A stretch of DNA of 64,000 nt from JBBATK01 sp039810585 (GCA_039810585.1 JBDHXF010000017.1:3851-67850), one strand, 5' to 3'; counted from the first letter of the stretch, positions 53,801 to 62,545 are shown. Translations and numbers: made by a program. Notes: generated by a model from the sequence alone, not told the origin.

Positions 53801-54323
53801 GATCGCTTGTCTGCAGTATCTGAGTATCGTTGGGCTGAGCTGTTCCAACGCGTTCCGACAGATTTGGGGTGGAGGGGCTTAGCGACGCCATGTCCGCGCG
53901 CTGAACTAACGATGGCTCGGTAAAAACGCTGGGGCTCTCCGTGGAGTGTTGTCGTGCACTTGTTGGCGCGTCCAGGGCTTCCAGCAGAACTGTACACAGG
54001 CTCTGGAGAAGACGGTGGTACTGTTCACAAAGCTCGGGGTATGCGGACAGTTCCTCGCGCTGCAAAGCGCTTCGACTGCGCGCTGCAACCATTGCCAGTT
54101 GATGACGCGTGGTGGTCGGCACTGAGTAGCGATCGTACACGAACAGACGACGCGCATAGGGATTGGCGAAAAACTGTCGCTCTCCGGTCGTGATCGCTTC
54201 CAGCATTTGCGCCTCGATCTCGAACAGACGAACGAGCCGCTTTTGCTCGTCACCCGCCGCTGAAGGCAAAGACCTAAGTTGGTAAAGAAAAACAATGAGT
54301 TGAGGAATCAGCTCGGTATGCAT
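50850..54323 (-). CDS. Dna2-like nuclease-helicase (PD-(D/E)XK nuclease + SF1B helicase)
   Basis: The 1157-residue protein starts at ATG 54321-54323 (MHTELIPQ); a GTG two codons earlier is also possible. Positions are counted from that GTG. The N-terminal nuclease half has the PD-(D/E)XK pattern GRLDLL (Asp388) and VIELKAG (Glu404, Lys406), then a QxxxY motif in AQITCYNLLL (Gln434, Tyr438), as in the RecB/Dna2 group. The C-terminal half is a superfamily 1B helicase: Walker A GPPGTGKT (746-753), DEAS (861-864), IGDEKQLP, SPFRAQNREV, VDTVERFQGSE and LNVVMTRAR. The four cysteines that bind the Fe-S cluster in eukaryotic Dna2 are not in the matching places. recJ lies upstream on the same strand. 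A role in end resection or fork processing is inferred. Confidence 0.85.
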   Translation of the reverse strand: MHTELIPQLIVFLYQLRSLPSAAGDEQKRLVRLFEIEAQMLEAITTGERQFFANPYARRLFVYDRYSVPTTTRHQLAMVAARSRSALQREELSAYPELCEQYHRLLQSLCTVLLEALDAPTSARQHSTESPSVFTEPSLVQRADMASLSPSTPNLSERVGTAQPNDTQILQTSDQEIFLTKPLRVFVRRVEQSRAGDGHAACVIHAEDQMHTSLRIRVRDEQAVLASSLWNGACLHLFGLQRKAHDAWDSTSSTLMVVEPDVLLDVTDIAECVQTRGIEPLLHFLRPFVPRRSTTALVLGQVINSCFDAIVQGNDADDHTLIRQALEPASLAVTAILDAQALQEIYQSAPSHLRVLRQCASEWKHALISTEPSFMSPQFGLQGRLDLLLEDETDVLRKTVIELKAGSVPALQNGGRSSSASFQALWPNHLAQITCYNLLLDSAFPGRKGDSQILYSRAEEEALRNAPNDTKLKRMVLDCRNNIVVLEHDLLQRRFGVLNKLLSEQLSVPSYLNSALSDFRAMLRDLSTVEQRYLQAMWSFLLREQYTQRLGKSEVDRGMSSLWTEQESVKRSRQNVLGPFTLDDDASDFDAMHLCLRTSDGVPIIGSFRSGDVVLLRPHLPAHRDASSGGPEPLLGFVWKATLRSVDEHTLVLSLRNKTTSRELLHRYEAWMLEADNNDHSLATLMGSFVSFFREPQERRKRLLGLVAPRFSKVVAVHDEGLSELQREIVARALSAEDYFLLQGPPGTGKTSVMVRTMARHLMRDTDQVILLLAYTNRAVDEMVKAVIDLVPPEQLIRMGLAANTEYPQRSMTEIFRGMDFAERRAALQRARIILSTVSFVHSNPELMDLYHFGTAIVDEASQIGEAQISGIVAAVERTIFIGDEKQLPGIVAQDPASCRLQHPELERISLRDLGSSMFSRLLERCQTEGWTDAVAMLEQQGRMHEVIQNMSSGPYYGSRLQVLHAWQRESTMPRIERRNSPEFFEQLLNSRLVFIESEPERLSKRHLAEATVAAYLAEQFMRDSSDTNSNTVGVISPFRAQNREVTTRVPASLRGIVSVDTVERFQGSERENIIYTTALSHPHELAWIESLSSLNGVEVDRKLNVVMTRARQRFVLIGNRTILSRSQHYRQLIEYISAHGIVLSCRDLNAQSLPSS

Positions 54324-54428
54324 AGACACACTACTACCCCGGAGATCGATCTGGACGCAGAATTAGGTTGAGCGAGAGTAAATGCGAGCGGAACTTCGAA
54401 ACCCGGGAGGAAAAGACTATCGTTCCAA

Positions 54429-56129
54429 TTAGGAATCTAAGCGGAGATCTTTAATGCGAATCTGCGGAGCGGTACTACCATTGTAGGTATTTTCCTCGAG
54501 TGTGTACACGAGTGAAAACGGACGTCCGGCGGTTGCGATCGACAACTTGTCACCCAGGTTGAAGCCAATAGCATCGATCACAAAATTCGATTGTAGAGCT
54601 CTAAATTTTAAGTGATTGTTTCCCACAATCTTCACGCCGTTGGCAGACATGACACCTTGCGAGTAAAACACCGGCTTGTGATTGGAAAAGCCAAAGGGTG
54701 CAAACTTGCGGAGGTGATCAAAGAAATTCGGCGACAACTCATTGAGCGTCAAGGGAGCGTCAATGAGTATTTCCGGCACCAGCATCTCATCCGTAACATG
54801 CTGCTGAGCAACCGCATCAAAGGCTTCGCGGAACTCTGCAATGTTGGCTTCGGGCAGCGACAATCCGGCTGCGTGTTTATGTCCGCCAAACTCATTGAGA
54901 AAACGCTCACACTGCTTCAGTGCAGAATGGATATCAAATTCCTTAATGCTTCTGGCTGAGCCCTTAGCGTAACCATCAACGCTCGTAAGCATAACGACAG
55001 GCAGCTGGAATTTTTCCACCAAACGCGACGCCACGATACCGATCACACCGGCATGCCAATCGGCTGAGTGTAAGACCAGGGAACGACGATATCCGTCGGC
55101 CATAAAGCGCTCTGCTTCAGCAAAGGCGAGCGCAAAGGTCGCCTCGTCGATTGTACGACGCTTACGATTCTCCTGCTCGAGTTCCTGTGCGATTTTATAT
55201 GCTGCCACAACATCCGGTTGAATCATCATCTCTACCGCCCGCTTGGCATCGCCAATGCGACCGGCAGCATTGATGCGTGGCGCCAAACCAAAGATGATGC
55301 TTGATGTTGTAAGATTTCCAAACTCCAGATTGGCACAATCCACCAAACTCTTGAATCCGGGTCGCGGGAAGGTATTGAGCATCTGCAAGCCAAAGTGCAC
55401 GAGGATGCGATTTTCACCAACGAGCGGAACGATGTCTGCCGCCGAGGCAATGGCCACGTAGTCCAAATAGGCATAGGCTCTCTCCGGATCACCACGCATT
55501 TCACAAAGCGCTTGAATGAGCTTGAATGCCACGCCGCAGGCTGCGAGCGACTTAAACGGATACTTGCATCCGGGCTTTATCGGATCGAGAATCGCATACG
55601 CGTCCGGTAACACATCACCGGGTTCGTGGTGGTCGCAGACGATGACCTGAAGACCGTTCGCGTTGGCGTAGGAAATTGTCTCGTTGGAGGTAATACCGCA
55701 ATCGACGGCAATAAGAAGGCTGGCACCCGACGCTTTTGCTTTGTCCACGCTCGTATTGGAAAGGCCGTAGCCTTCCGTCATGCGTTCGGGTATGTAATAC
55801 TCGGCACGAGCTCCAATTTCACGAAGAAATTGAAGTGTCATCGCCGTTGAGGTTGTGCCATCCACGTCGTAATCTCCGTGGATCCAAATCAGCTCCTTGT
55901 CTCGCACCGCTTGTTCTATGCGCTTTACTGCTCTCTCCATGCCGTCCATAAGGAATGGATCATGAAGAAATTGCAGCTCAGGAGCAAAGAAATTGCGCGC
56001 AGCGCTTGCAGAGTTCAAACCCCTGGAAGTCAAGACCTTAGCGAGACTTTTCGGAAGTTTGAGTTCGTTGACTAGTTCTTGTGTGGCATTCTCATCAGGC
56101 GTTTCTCTAAAAACCCATCGATAATTCAA
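54429..56129 (-). CDS. recJ: Single-stranded-DNA-specific exonuclease RecJ
   Basis: RecJ is the 5'-3' exonuclease in recombination and mismatch repair. The 566-residue protein starts at ATG 56127-56129 (MNYRWVFRE). The DHH phosphoesterase motifs are complete: HGDYDVDGTTS (motif I), AVDCGITSNE (motif II), CDHHEPG (motif III), and ASAADIVPL (motif IV). The DHHA1 region contains GVIGIVASRLVEKF, SARSIKEFDIHSAL and the GGHKHAAG nucleic-acid loop, followed by the RecJ OB domain near the C-terminus. Normal length. A Dna2-like gene follows about 100 bp downstream, so the pair may be co-expressed. Confidence 0.96.
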   Translation of the reverse strand: MNYRWVFRETPDENATQELVNELKLPKSLAKVLTSRGLNSASAARNFFAPELQFLHDPFLMDGMERAVKRIEQAVRDKELIWIHGDYDVDGTTSTAMTLQFLREIGARAEYYIPERMTEGYGLSNTSVDKAKASGASLLIAVDCGITSNETISYANANGLQVIVCDHHEPGDVLPDAYAILDPIKPGCKYPFKSLAACGVAFKLIQALCEMRGDPERAYAYLDYVAIASAADIVPLVGENRILVHFGLQMLNTFPRPGFKSLVDCANLEFGNLTTSSIIFGLAPRINAAGRIGDAKRAVEMMIQPDVVAAYKIAQELEQENRKRRTIDEATFALAFAEAERFMADGYRRSLVLHSADWHAGVIGIVASRLVEKFQLPVVMLTSVDGYAKGSARSIKEFDIHSALKQCERFLNEFGGHKHAAGLSLPEANIAEFREAFDAVAQQHVTDEMLVPEILIDAPLTLNELSPNFFDHLRKFAPFGFSNHKPVFYSQGVMSANGVKIVGNNHLKFRALQSNFVIDAIGFNLGDKLSIATAGRPFSLVYTLEENTYNGSTAPQIRIKDLRLDS

Positions 56130-56357
56130 CGCTTTTACCTATTGTTAACTGCTCTAATTTACTAAATAAAACGAATGAGTGTGTAAAAAATCTTACACTT
56201 TGCTGTTAAAGGACGACAGAGGGCAAACATTCGTGTGACGGTCTTTTCAAACCATCGGCATCTCGGAGCGAATGTGTAACGCAGTTCGAGGAAAGAGGCT
56301 CAATGTAAGCAGCCAGGAAGGGTCGCAGATGCAGAAAATGCCCAATTTGGGGTGGAA

Positions 56358-57089
56358 TCAACGGTGCGGACTACCGCAAACTTGTTCGTGACGGATATCA
56401 GAGAGGGTTTGAACTGTACCCGGAAGTTGTGGAGACAGGTACGGAATTCCTAAGGCCATCCCACGAATAACCAACAATAGGCCTGCTACGGCCGTAGCGG
56501 CACTCAAAAAGCGGGTGGAGTTTACGATCGGACGAAACTTCGGAACCAACGAAACAATCACCAGTCCCAGGAGAGACGGCACGGTTCCCAGCCCAAAGAA
56601 GAGCATGAAGAGCATGCTGTCCCCTACACTCTCCTGCGATAGTGCACTAGCCAGGGCTAGGTAGACAAAGCCGCAGGGTAGCAAGCCGTTGACAAACCCA
56701 ACGGCATAAGAGTTTAGTACGCCAGGCTGTGCCTTTCCTCGCAGGAGTACACTACGAAATCGAGCAAGAAACGCATTGCTAAGCGCGGTGAGCCTTTGCG
56801 TCGGACCTAAGTCGAATAGTAAGGCAATCGATACCAGAAACAACAGAGAACCGACAACGAGCGATACTATGTTTTGTCCCTGATTCACATATCCCACCGC
56901 ATGGATGGCACTAAAGAGCAAAGCAAGCATCACGTACATTGAGATGCGCCCGAGATGATAGGCTCCCTGCCCTTTCCATATACCACGCGTTGTGCCGGAC
57001 CTCAGCGACAAAGAAATGGCTCCACACATTGCCACGCAATGAAAGGAGCCAATAAAGCCTAAGATCAATGCACTAACGACAAGGAGCAT
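56358..57089 (-). CDS. SafE/TauE-like (DsbD_2) membrane protein of the cbb3 cluster
   Basis: This 243-residue inner-membrane protein has six predicted helices, starting at ATG 57087-57089. It opens with GFIGSFHCVAMCGAISLSL, where the HC-x-x-M-C-G element is the signature of the COG2836 group (sulfite exporter TauE/SafE-like, DsbD_2). The middle contains GFVNGLLPCGFVYLAL with a conserved Pro-Cys-Gly. Members are regularly found at the end of cbb3 oxidase operons and are proposed to act in copper handling for cbb3 assembly, though the transported species is not firmly established. It follows ccoH by 149 bp on the same strand. This is the last gene of the operon. Confidence 0.8.
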   Translation of the reverse strand: MLLVVSALILGFIGSFHCVAMCGAISLSLRSGTTRGIWKGQGAYHLGRISMYVMLALLFSAIHAVGYVNQGQNIVSLVVGSLLFLVSIALLFDLGPTQRLTALSNAFLARFRSVLLRGKAQPGVLNSYAVGFVNGLLPCGFVYLALASALSQESVGDSMLFMLFFGLGTVPSLLGLVIVSLVPKFRPIVNSTRFLSAATAVAGLLLVIRGMALGIPYLSPQLPGTVQTLSDIRHEQVCGSPHR

Positions 57090-57238
57090 TATCAGTAATG
57101 GTTGATGCGACGATTTTGTAACGGTGGCCTGGAGACAGCACTATATCAATCAGTTCAAGTGAGATTTGAAGGAAGAATGATAGAGCAAATCTTGCGGGCA
57201 ACCACGAGACTCGTAACCTAAACGCGAAGAGAACTTGA

Positions 57239-57718
57239 CTAAAGCATCTGACTGAATTCGTCGTAGTAACTTTTCCCATTGCTGTCCCACTCCACTTTTA
57301 TTCTCCACCAACCTTTTGTTAAGCTGTTGGTGGGAATGGTCATCGAGTTTTCCGCTTCAGTACGTAGCGCAAGGGTTTTATCCATGCTCGATTCCGAGGG
57401 ACGATAGAGCACAACGGTACCACCGCTTACAGCTTGCGGAAAGCTGAGGGTGATTTGCGACGCGTCTGCATTGTAGGTCTCGCGAACCGGAGTGGCAAGA
57501 TTGAGACTGTTGCGTACGCGAACCGCATGCTGGTCGAACTTGAGTTCTTTGTCGTAGTAATCGTCTGACACCAAATCCACTTTCTGACTAAAACTATAGT
57601 AAGCCCAACTGAGTGTTCCGAGGGCAAAGATGGTGTACACCAGGGCGATACTCCATCCCCAATTCCACCCACCCTTTGTCTTGGTCGGCGCGGGATTGTT
57701 TTCTGTTGATTGTGACAT
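57239..57718 (-). CDS. ccoH: cbb3 oxidase assembly protein CcoH (FixH)
   Basis: CcoH/FixH assists assembly of the cbb3 cytochrome oxidase. The 159-residue protein starts at ATG 57716-57718 (MSQSTENN), with an AAGAAG element upstream. A Pro-rich cytoplasmic stretch is followed by one transmembrane helix (about 24-45, WGWSIALVYTIFALGTLSWAYY). It enters the conserved DDYYDKELKFDQHA segment, the FixH hallmark, and ends in a periplasmic beta-domain with KGWWRIKVEWDSNGKSYY. Both neighbours belong to the cbb3 operon: ccoG upstream and the SafE-like gene downstream. Confidence 0.92.
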   Translation of the reverse strand: MSQSTENNPAPTKTKGGWNWGWSIALVYTIFALGTLSWAYYSFSQKVDLVSDDYYDKELKFDQHAVRVRNSLNLATPVRETYNADASQITLSFPQAVSGGTVVLYRPSESSMDKTLALRTEAENSMTIPTNSLTKGWWRIKVEWDSNGKSYYDEFSQML

Positions 57719-57813
57719 TGACACTTCTTGCACAGCGAACTCCTTGAATTGAGAAAAGTGTTGTTTGACGAATCTTGAATGCAGACACCTTGCAGGTGAT
57801 TTTCAATTCGTTT

Positions 57814-59250
57814 CTACTGCGTAGAAACGAAACGACTGTCGATGGTCTTGAGCAAGGTGCCATTCGAGTACACGTCGAAACTGACGGGCACATCGTTCGA
57901 ATTGATTTCCGAAGCCGGAAGCTTTAGCATCAAACGAACCGAACGTTCGGACACTTGAGGGATAGATTGAATGTCGCCAAGAACACTCAACGTTCCCGTA
58001 CTTGGATGTGATACTTTTACCTCGATAGGCACATCATAGTAGTGCTTATTGATAATATTCATCACAAAGAAATTGATTTTACTGCCATCGGTCATTGTTT
58101 GCGAGAGCATACCCGGCTGACGAACGATGACGATCTCCGTCATCGGTCGCATGAAAAAGAAAGTCAGGAAGATCGACGTAATCACCAGCCACACTCCGGT
58201 ATAAGCCTTCACACGGTTGGTAAGCCACTTGTGATTCTTGTTGCCAAGACTAGAGAGTGAAGCATAGCGTATCAGACCTCGCGGCTTCTTCACTTTGTCC
58301 ATCACCTCGTCGCAAGCGTCAATACACGCCGTGCAATTCACGCACTCAAGCTGAATCCCGTTTCGTATGTCAATACCCGTGGGACACACGTGATAGCAAC
58401 GATCACAATCAATGCAATCACCTCGTTCTTTGGTTAAGCCGGAACCACTCAGAACTGCTTGTTTGTCCTCTTTGGTAAACTTTCCGCGCGGTTCACCGCG
58501 CGTGAAATCGTAGGTCACAAGAACGGTGTCCTTATCGACCAAGGCGCTCTGGTAGCGTCCATACGGACACACCACAATGCACGCTTGTTCGCGAAAACGT
58601 GCAAACACAGCGTAGAACACAAAGCTGAACAGAATCATCGCGCTAAAGCCACCAACGTGCTGCGCCGGCGATTCGCGCACAAGCTCGCGAACTGCATCCG
58701 AACCAATGATGTAGGCAAGGAAGGTGTTGGCGATGACAACGGAAATAGCGAAGAAGATGATATGTTTCAGCACTTTTCGAAAAACCTTCGAAGCGCCTAG
58801 GGGGGCAGAGTCGAACAGACGCTGACGCGTTCCACTTCCCTCGATGGCATACTCAATTTTTCGAAAGAGCATTTCCATGAACACGGTTTGCGGACAAAGC
58901 CATCCACACCAAATTCGACCCATCACCGCAGTGAATAGGAATATTGACACCATGAGGGTCAATATTCCTAGCACTACGATAAAGAGATCCTGCGGGAAAA
59001 ACACCACACCGAAGAGAACAAACTTCCGTTCCAAAATGTTGAAGAGCATGAATTGCATTCCATGGTACTTCACAAAGGGAGCCAGAAACAGAAATGCCAA
59101 GAGAAATACACTAACAATTGTCCGTGCCGTGTACAAACGCCCTGTGGGTTTGTGAGGGTAGATCTTGGAACGATAGCCCTCTTTATCAATGTTGTACAGC
59201 GAGTTTCGAAATGAGTCCGCTTCGCCCTGTTTAACCTCTACTATTGACAT
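57814..59250 (-). CDS. ccoG: cbb3 oxidase accessory Fe-S protein CcoG
   Basis: CcoG (FixG/RdxA) is a membrane-bound polyferredoxin for cbb3 assembly, proposed to reduce copper. The 478-residue protein has an upstream GAGAGGAAG ribosome-binding site. It starts with a polar N-terminus, then helices around 45-70, 85-108 and 160-180. The motif GRIWCGWLCPQTVFMEMLFRKIE (about 110-132) precedes two 4Fe-4S clusters in CIDCDRCYHVCPTG and CVNCTACIDACDEV (residues about 280-315). A later transmembrane helix and a C-terminal immunoglobulin-like FixG_C region (about 370-478) follow. It lies between ccoP and ccoH in the expected order. Confidence 0.95.
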   Translation of the reverse strand: MSIVEVKQGEADSFRNSLYNIDKEGYRSKIYPHKPTGRLYTARTIVSVFLLAFLFLAPFVKYHGMQFMLFNILERKFVLFGVVFFPQDLFIVVLGILTLMVSIFLFTAVMGRIWCGWLCPQTVFMEMLFRKIEYAIEGSGTRQRLFDSAPLGASKVFRKVLKHIIFFAISVVIANTFLAYIIGSDAVRELVRESPAQHVGGFSAMILFSFVFYAVFARFREQACIVVCPYGRYQSALVDKDTVLVTYDFTRGEPRGKFTKEDKQAVLSGSGLTKERGDCIDCDRCYHVCPTGIDIRNGIQLECVNCTACIDACDEVMDKVKKPRGLIRYASLSSLGNKNHKWLTNRVKAYTGVWLVITSIFLTFFFMRPMTEIVIVRQPGMLSQTMTDGSKINFFVMNIINKHYYDVPIEVKVSHPSTGTLSVLGDIQSIPQVSERSVRLMLKLPASEINSNDVPVSFDVYSNGTLLKTIDSRFVSTQ

Positions 59251-59277
59251 TGCTCTTCCTCTCGTGTGGTTGAAATA

Positions 59278-59877
59278 TTAATTCGCCGCTGCTGTGGCAG
59301 GAGCGTCTCGGTCTACTTTCTTGTCCCGATCGGGTTCAATCGGTTTTGGATCTGCCGGGTTGGAACCATGTTTGGACCATACATAGCTGGCAACTTGAAC
59401 GAGTTGTTCTTGCGACAGCTTTGCGCCGGTTCCGTACGGCTGCATTCCCTTTTCCGGATATCCCGTTGTGATACTCGTAAGGATATCACTGAACTTACCA
59501 CCGTGGAGCCAGTAGTCGTCCGTTAAATTTGGACCAACCATGCCGCCTAAGTCTGCTCGATGGCAGGTAAAGCACGCATTGTTAGTTCCTTCAAAAATAG
59601 CTTTACCGGCGTCCAAGGTAGCCTGATCTGCCAGGGGCTTGAGCTCCGCCACATTCGTGGTCGCGGTCTTGTATTTTAGTTTTGCTTCGTCGATCTCTGC
59701 TCTATACTCCGCAGCGGAGAGCGGACCACCCATCATATGGAAGTACACCATATAACCAATGGCGAAGACGATTGTAAAGTAAAATCCGTATAACCACCAT
59801 TTGGGCAGTGCATTATCGAACTCCCGAATACCATCCGCATCGTGGTCCAGAAGTTTATCCATTTCATTTTGAGCCAT
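59278..59877 (-). CDS. ccoP: cbb3 oxidase subunit III, single-heme CcoP
   Basis: CcoP is the membrane-bound cytochrome c subunit that passes electrons to the catalytic subunit. The 199-residue protein starts at ATG 59875-59877 with a GGAGATT ribosome-binding site. It has the CcoP N-terminal domain signature FDNALPKWWLYGFYFTIVFAIGYMVYFHMM (helix about 28-48). One heme c site, CFTCH, is at residues 102-106, and an axial Met candidate lies in the GMQPYGTGAKLS segment. Most proteobacterial CcoP subunits carry two such sites; here only one is present and the protein is correspondingly short. The charged C-terminal tail ends in Ala-rich residues. Confidence 0.93.
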   Translation of the reverse strand: MAQNEMDKLLDHDADGIREFDNALPKWWLYGFYFTIVFAIGYMVYFHMMGGPLSAAEYRAEIDEAKLKYKTATTNVAELKPLADQATLDAGKAIFEGTNNACFTCHRADLGGMVGPNLTDDYWLHGGKFSDILTSITTGYPEKGMQPYGTGAKLSQEQLVQVASYVWSKHGSNPADPKPIEPDRDKKVDRDAPATAAAN

Positions 59878-59926
59878 GAGAAATCTCCTCAGATTTTGTT
59901 TTCTTTGATTGGTGAATTGATTCGAT

Positions 59927-60130
59927 TTACGAATGATGCAATGAGTGAACCGAGTGTTGAGTATCCCCTTCACTGTCTTCCAGGGGTTTGGCAGCCATCT
60001 CGTCTAAATATCCCTTGTCCTTTCGCAGCGCCCATACCAGCATCGCAGTAAATACGACGAGGAAGAGAATAAGCGAAATGATGGGATAGATATGCACATC
60101 ATGCATGGTTTCTAACACGTTTTTATACAT
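59927..60130 (-). CDS. ccoQ: cbb3 oxidase subunit IV, CcoQ-like
   Basis: The 67-residue single-helix membrane protein has the FixQ/CcoQ layout: a short N-terminus, a helix at about residues 15-35 (IISLILFLVVFTAMLVWAL), then a basic/acidic tail. It starts at ATG 60128-60130 with AAGGAAA upstream, 31 bp after ccoNO and 49 bp before ccoP. CcoQ stabilises the cbb3 complex. The position and topology support the call, though the sequence alone is too short for certainty. Confidence 0.85.
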   Translation of the reverse strand: MYKNVLETMHDVHIYPIISLILFLVVFTAMLVWALRKDKGYLDEMAAKPLEDSEGDTQHSVHSLHHS

Positions 60131-60161
60131 GGTACGTTTCCTTGGTTGATGTGACGAGATA

Positions 60162-62309
60162 TCAATTACTTGCTGTCTTACTCAACTTGATATCGCGACC
60201 CAGTCTCTGCAGATAGGCAATGAGGGCAACGATTTCTTTGTCTGAGGAGATTGCATTTCCACTCTTCGATAAGTCGGCAGCGATGGTGTTAGCCTGCGCC
60301 TTTGCACTATCCAGCGCGCTGCCTTCAAAGCCATCCGGATACGGAACACCGAGCTTGCGAAGCGTGATGATTTTTCCTTCGGTGTTCGCCCAATCAGTGT
60401 TGTCGTCATACAACCACGTGTACGCCGGCATAATCGAACCCGGAGATGTTTTGCGCGGATCGTTCATGTGCAAGAAGTGCCATGAATTAGGATACTTCCC
60501 ACCTTCACGTTGAAGATCAGGACCGGTACGTTTTGAACCCCATTGGAATGGATGATCATACACAAACTCGCCGGCCTTGGAGTAATCTCCATAGCGTTCG
60601 GTTTCTGAACGGAACGGACGAATCATTTGGGAGTGGCAGGTGTAGCATCCTTCACGGATGTAGATGTCGCGCCCTTGCACTTCAAGCGGTGTGTACGGCT
60701 TCACTTCTGCAATGGTCGGAATGTTTTCCTTAACGAGGAAGGTTGGCATGAACTCTACAATAGTACCAACTAAAATTGCCAACAGTGCAAATGCCGTGAA
60801 CTTGAACGGCTTGCTTTCCAACATTCTGTGCCAGGTCTTGTCATGTTCATTGGCAATCAGCGGAATAGAATCGCGTGACGGTGCTTCAGCGGCTTCATTA
60901 GCCATGAGTGATCCGGAGCGAGCTGTGCGATAGAGATTGTAGACTCCCAGAACCCCACCAACGAAATACAGCGTTCCACCAAAAATCCGAATGAGGTACA
61001 TCGGAAGAATTTGCAACACGGTTTCTAGGAAGTTCGGATAGCGGAGCGCGCCATCGGGAGTGAACTCTTTCCACATGAGCGACTGTGCAATACCGGCCCA
61101 GTACATCGGAATGGCATAGAACAGAATTCCCAACGTGGCAAACCAGAAGTGCCAGTTGGCTAGCTTCTTCGACCAAATCTCCGTGCGATACATCTTTGGA
61201 AATACATAGTACAGCATAGCAAATCCAACGCCACCGTTCCATGCCAATGCTCCTAAGTGAACGTGTCCGATAACATAGTCTGTGTAGTGCGTCAAGGCGT
61301 TGATGTTCTTGAGCGACATCATCGGTCCTTCAAACGTCGACATACCGTAGGCAGTCACACCAACCACCATGAACTTCAATACCGGACTCTCGCGAACCTT
61401 ATCCCATGCACCACGAAGCGTCAACAATCCATTCACCATACCACCCCAGGACGGAGCGATTAGCATGAACGAAAACACAGTACCGAGTGATTGTGCCCAA
61501 TCCGGAAGTGCTGTATAGAGTAAGTGGTGAGGCCCGGCCCAGATGTATAAGAAAATCAGCGCCCAGAAGTGAACGATCGACAAGCGATAACTATACACCG
61601 GACGTTCCGCAGCTTTTGGAATGAAATAGTACATAATTCCGAGGAACGGCGTCGTAAGGAAAAACGCAACAGCATTGTGACCATACCACCACTGCACCAA
61701 AGCATCTTGCACACCGGCATACATGGAATAACTTTTCAAGAAACTCACCGGAAGTTCCATGGAGTTCACAATGTGAAGCACCGCTACAGTAACGAAGGTG
61801 GAGATGTAGAACCAGATGGCAACGTAAATGTGTCGTTCACGACGCTTGTAAATGGTCATCAACATGTTCACGCCAAAAACCACCCAGATGAGAGCGATCA
61901 GAATATCGATGGGCCATTCGAGCTCGGCATACTCCTTACCGGTTGTGAAACCAAGGGGTAGCGTGAGCGCGGCGGTGACAATAATGGTTTGCCATCCCCA
62001 AAAGTGAATTTTCGAGAAGAGATCACTCCACATACGCGCTTTACACAAGCGCTGAAGCGAATAGTACACACCGGCGAAAATCGCATTGCCTGCGAAGGCA
62101 AAAATGACGGCGTTCGTATGAAGTGGACGCAAACGACCGTACGAGAGGAAGGAGATATTTCCCAAAAAGCTCGGGAAATACAACTTCGACGCGATGATGA
62201 TTCCAACCAGGAATCCGATGAGCCCCCATCCCATCATGGCAACACCAAAGTTGCGCACAATCTTGTTGTCGTATTCGAATTTCTCGATACGCAACGATTC
62301 ATTATTCAT
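60162..62309 (-). CDS. ccoNO: Fused cbb3 oxidase subunits I and II (CcoN-CcoO)
   Basis: This 715-residue fusion joins the catalytic subunit and the membrane cytochrome c subunit of cbb3 oxidase. CcoN spans about 1-465, with twelve or so helices and heme/copper ligands: His64 in RPLHTN, His211 in WWYGHNAVAFF, His261 and His262 in AGPHHLLY, and His349 and His351 in VIGHVHLGA. CcoO occupies about 495-715, opened by a transmembrane helix (about 503-521) and carrying the heme c site CYTCH (555-559) with a C-terminal tail. An AGGGAGA site precedes the ATG at 62307-62309. Such fusion is the usual arrangement in Bacteroidota-type cbb3 operons. It acts in microaerobic respiration. Confidence 0.95.
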   Translation of the reverse strand: MNNESLRIEKFEYDNKIVRNFGVAMMGWGLIGFLVGIIIASKLYFPSFLGNISFLSYGRLRPLHTNAVIFAFAGNAIFAGVYYSLQRLCKARMWSDLFSKIHFWGWQTIIVTAALTLPLGFTTGKEYAELEWPIDILIALIWVVFGVNMLMTIYKRRERHIYVAIWFYISTFVTVAVLHIVNSMELPVSFLKSYSMYAGVQDALVQWWYGHNAVAFFLTTPFLGIMYYFIPKAAERPVYSYRLSIVHFWALIFLYIWAGPHHLLYTALPDWAQSLGTVFSFMLIAPSWGGMVNGLLTLRGAWDKVRESPVLKFMVVGVTAYGMSTFEGPMMSLKNINALTHYTDYVIGHVHLGALAWNGGVGFAMLYYVFPKMYRTEIWSKKLANWHFWFATLGILFYAIPMYWAGIAQSLMWKEFTPDGALRYPNFLETVLQILPMYLIRIFGGTLYFVGGVLGVYNLYRTARSGSLMANEAAEAPSRDSIPLIANEHDKTWHRMLESKPFKFTAFALLAILVGTIVEFMPTFLVKENIPTIAEVKPYTPLEVQGRDIYIREGCYTCHSQMIRPFRSETERYGDYSKAGEFVYDHPFQWGSKRTGPDLQREGGKYPNSWHFLHMNDPRKTSPGSIMPAYTWLYDDNTDWANTEGKIITLRKLGVPYPDGFEGSALDSAKAQANTIAADLSKSGNAISSDKEIVALIAYLQRLGRDIKLSKTASN

Positions 62310-62353
62310 TACATGTCTCCCTAAAAGTGAATGAAAAGACTATCTTATTCTCG

Positions 62354-62545
62354 TTAAAATCCCGGCATACGATCTGTTTGGTCTTCGGTGTCGACATTGG
62401 TCGGTTTGTCGTCGTCGAAGAGTATTCGCACTGCCGGCGTGTAATTGTCATCATATTGTCCCGTCTTCACGGCCCAGATGAAATACACCAAGAACACCAA
62501 CGCCAGCAATACGCTAAAACCGATAAGCATAAAGAGAACTTCCAT
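62354..62545 (-). CDS. ccoS: cbb3 oxidase maturation protein CcoS
   Basis: CcoS is a small single-helix protein needed for cbb3 maturation, linked to heme/copper insertion. The 63-residue protein starts at ATG 62543-62545 (MEVLFMLIG), preceded by AAGGAGT. The helix LIGFSVLLALVFLVYFIWAVKTGQYDD is followed by a tail with ILFDDD, the conserved CcoS ending. It lies between ccoI and ccoNO, in the expected order for the operon. Confidence 0.93.
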   Translation of the reverse strand: MEVLFMLIGFSVLLALVFLVYFIWAVKTGQYDDNYTPAVRILFDDDKPTNVDTEDQTDRMPGF

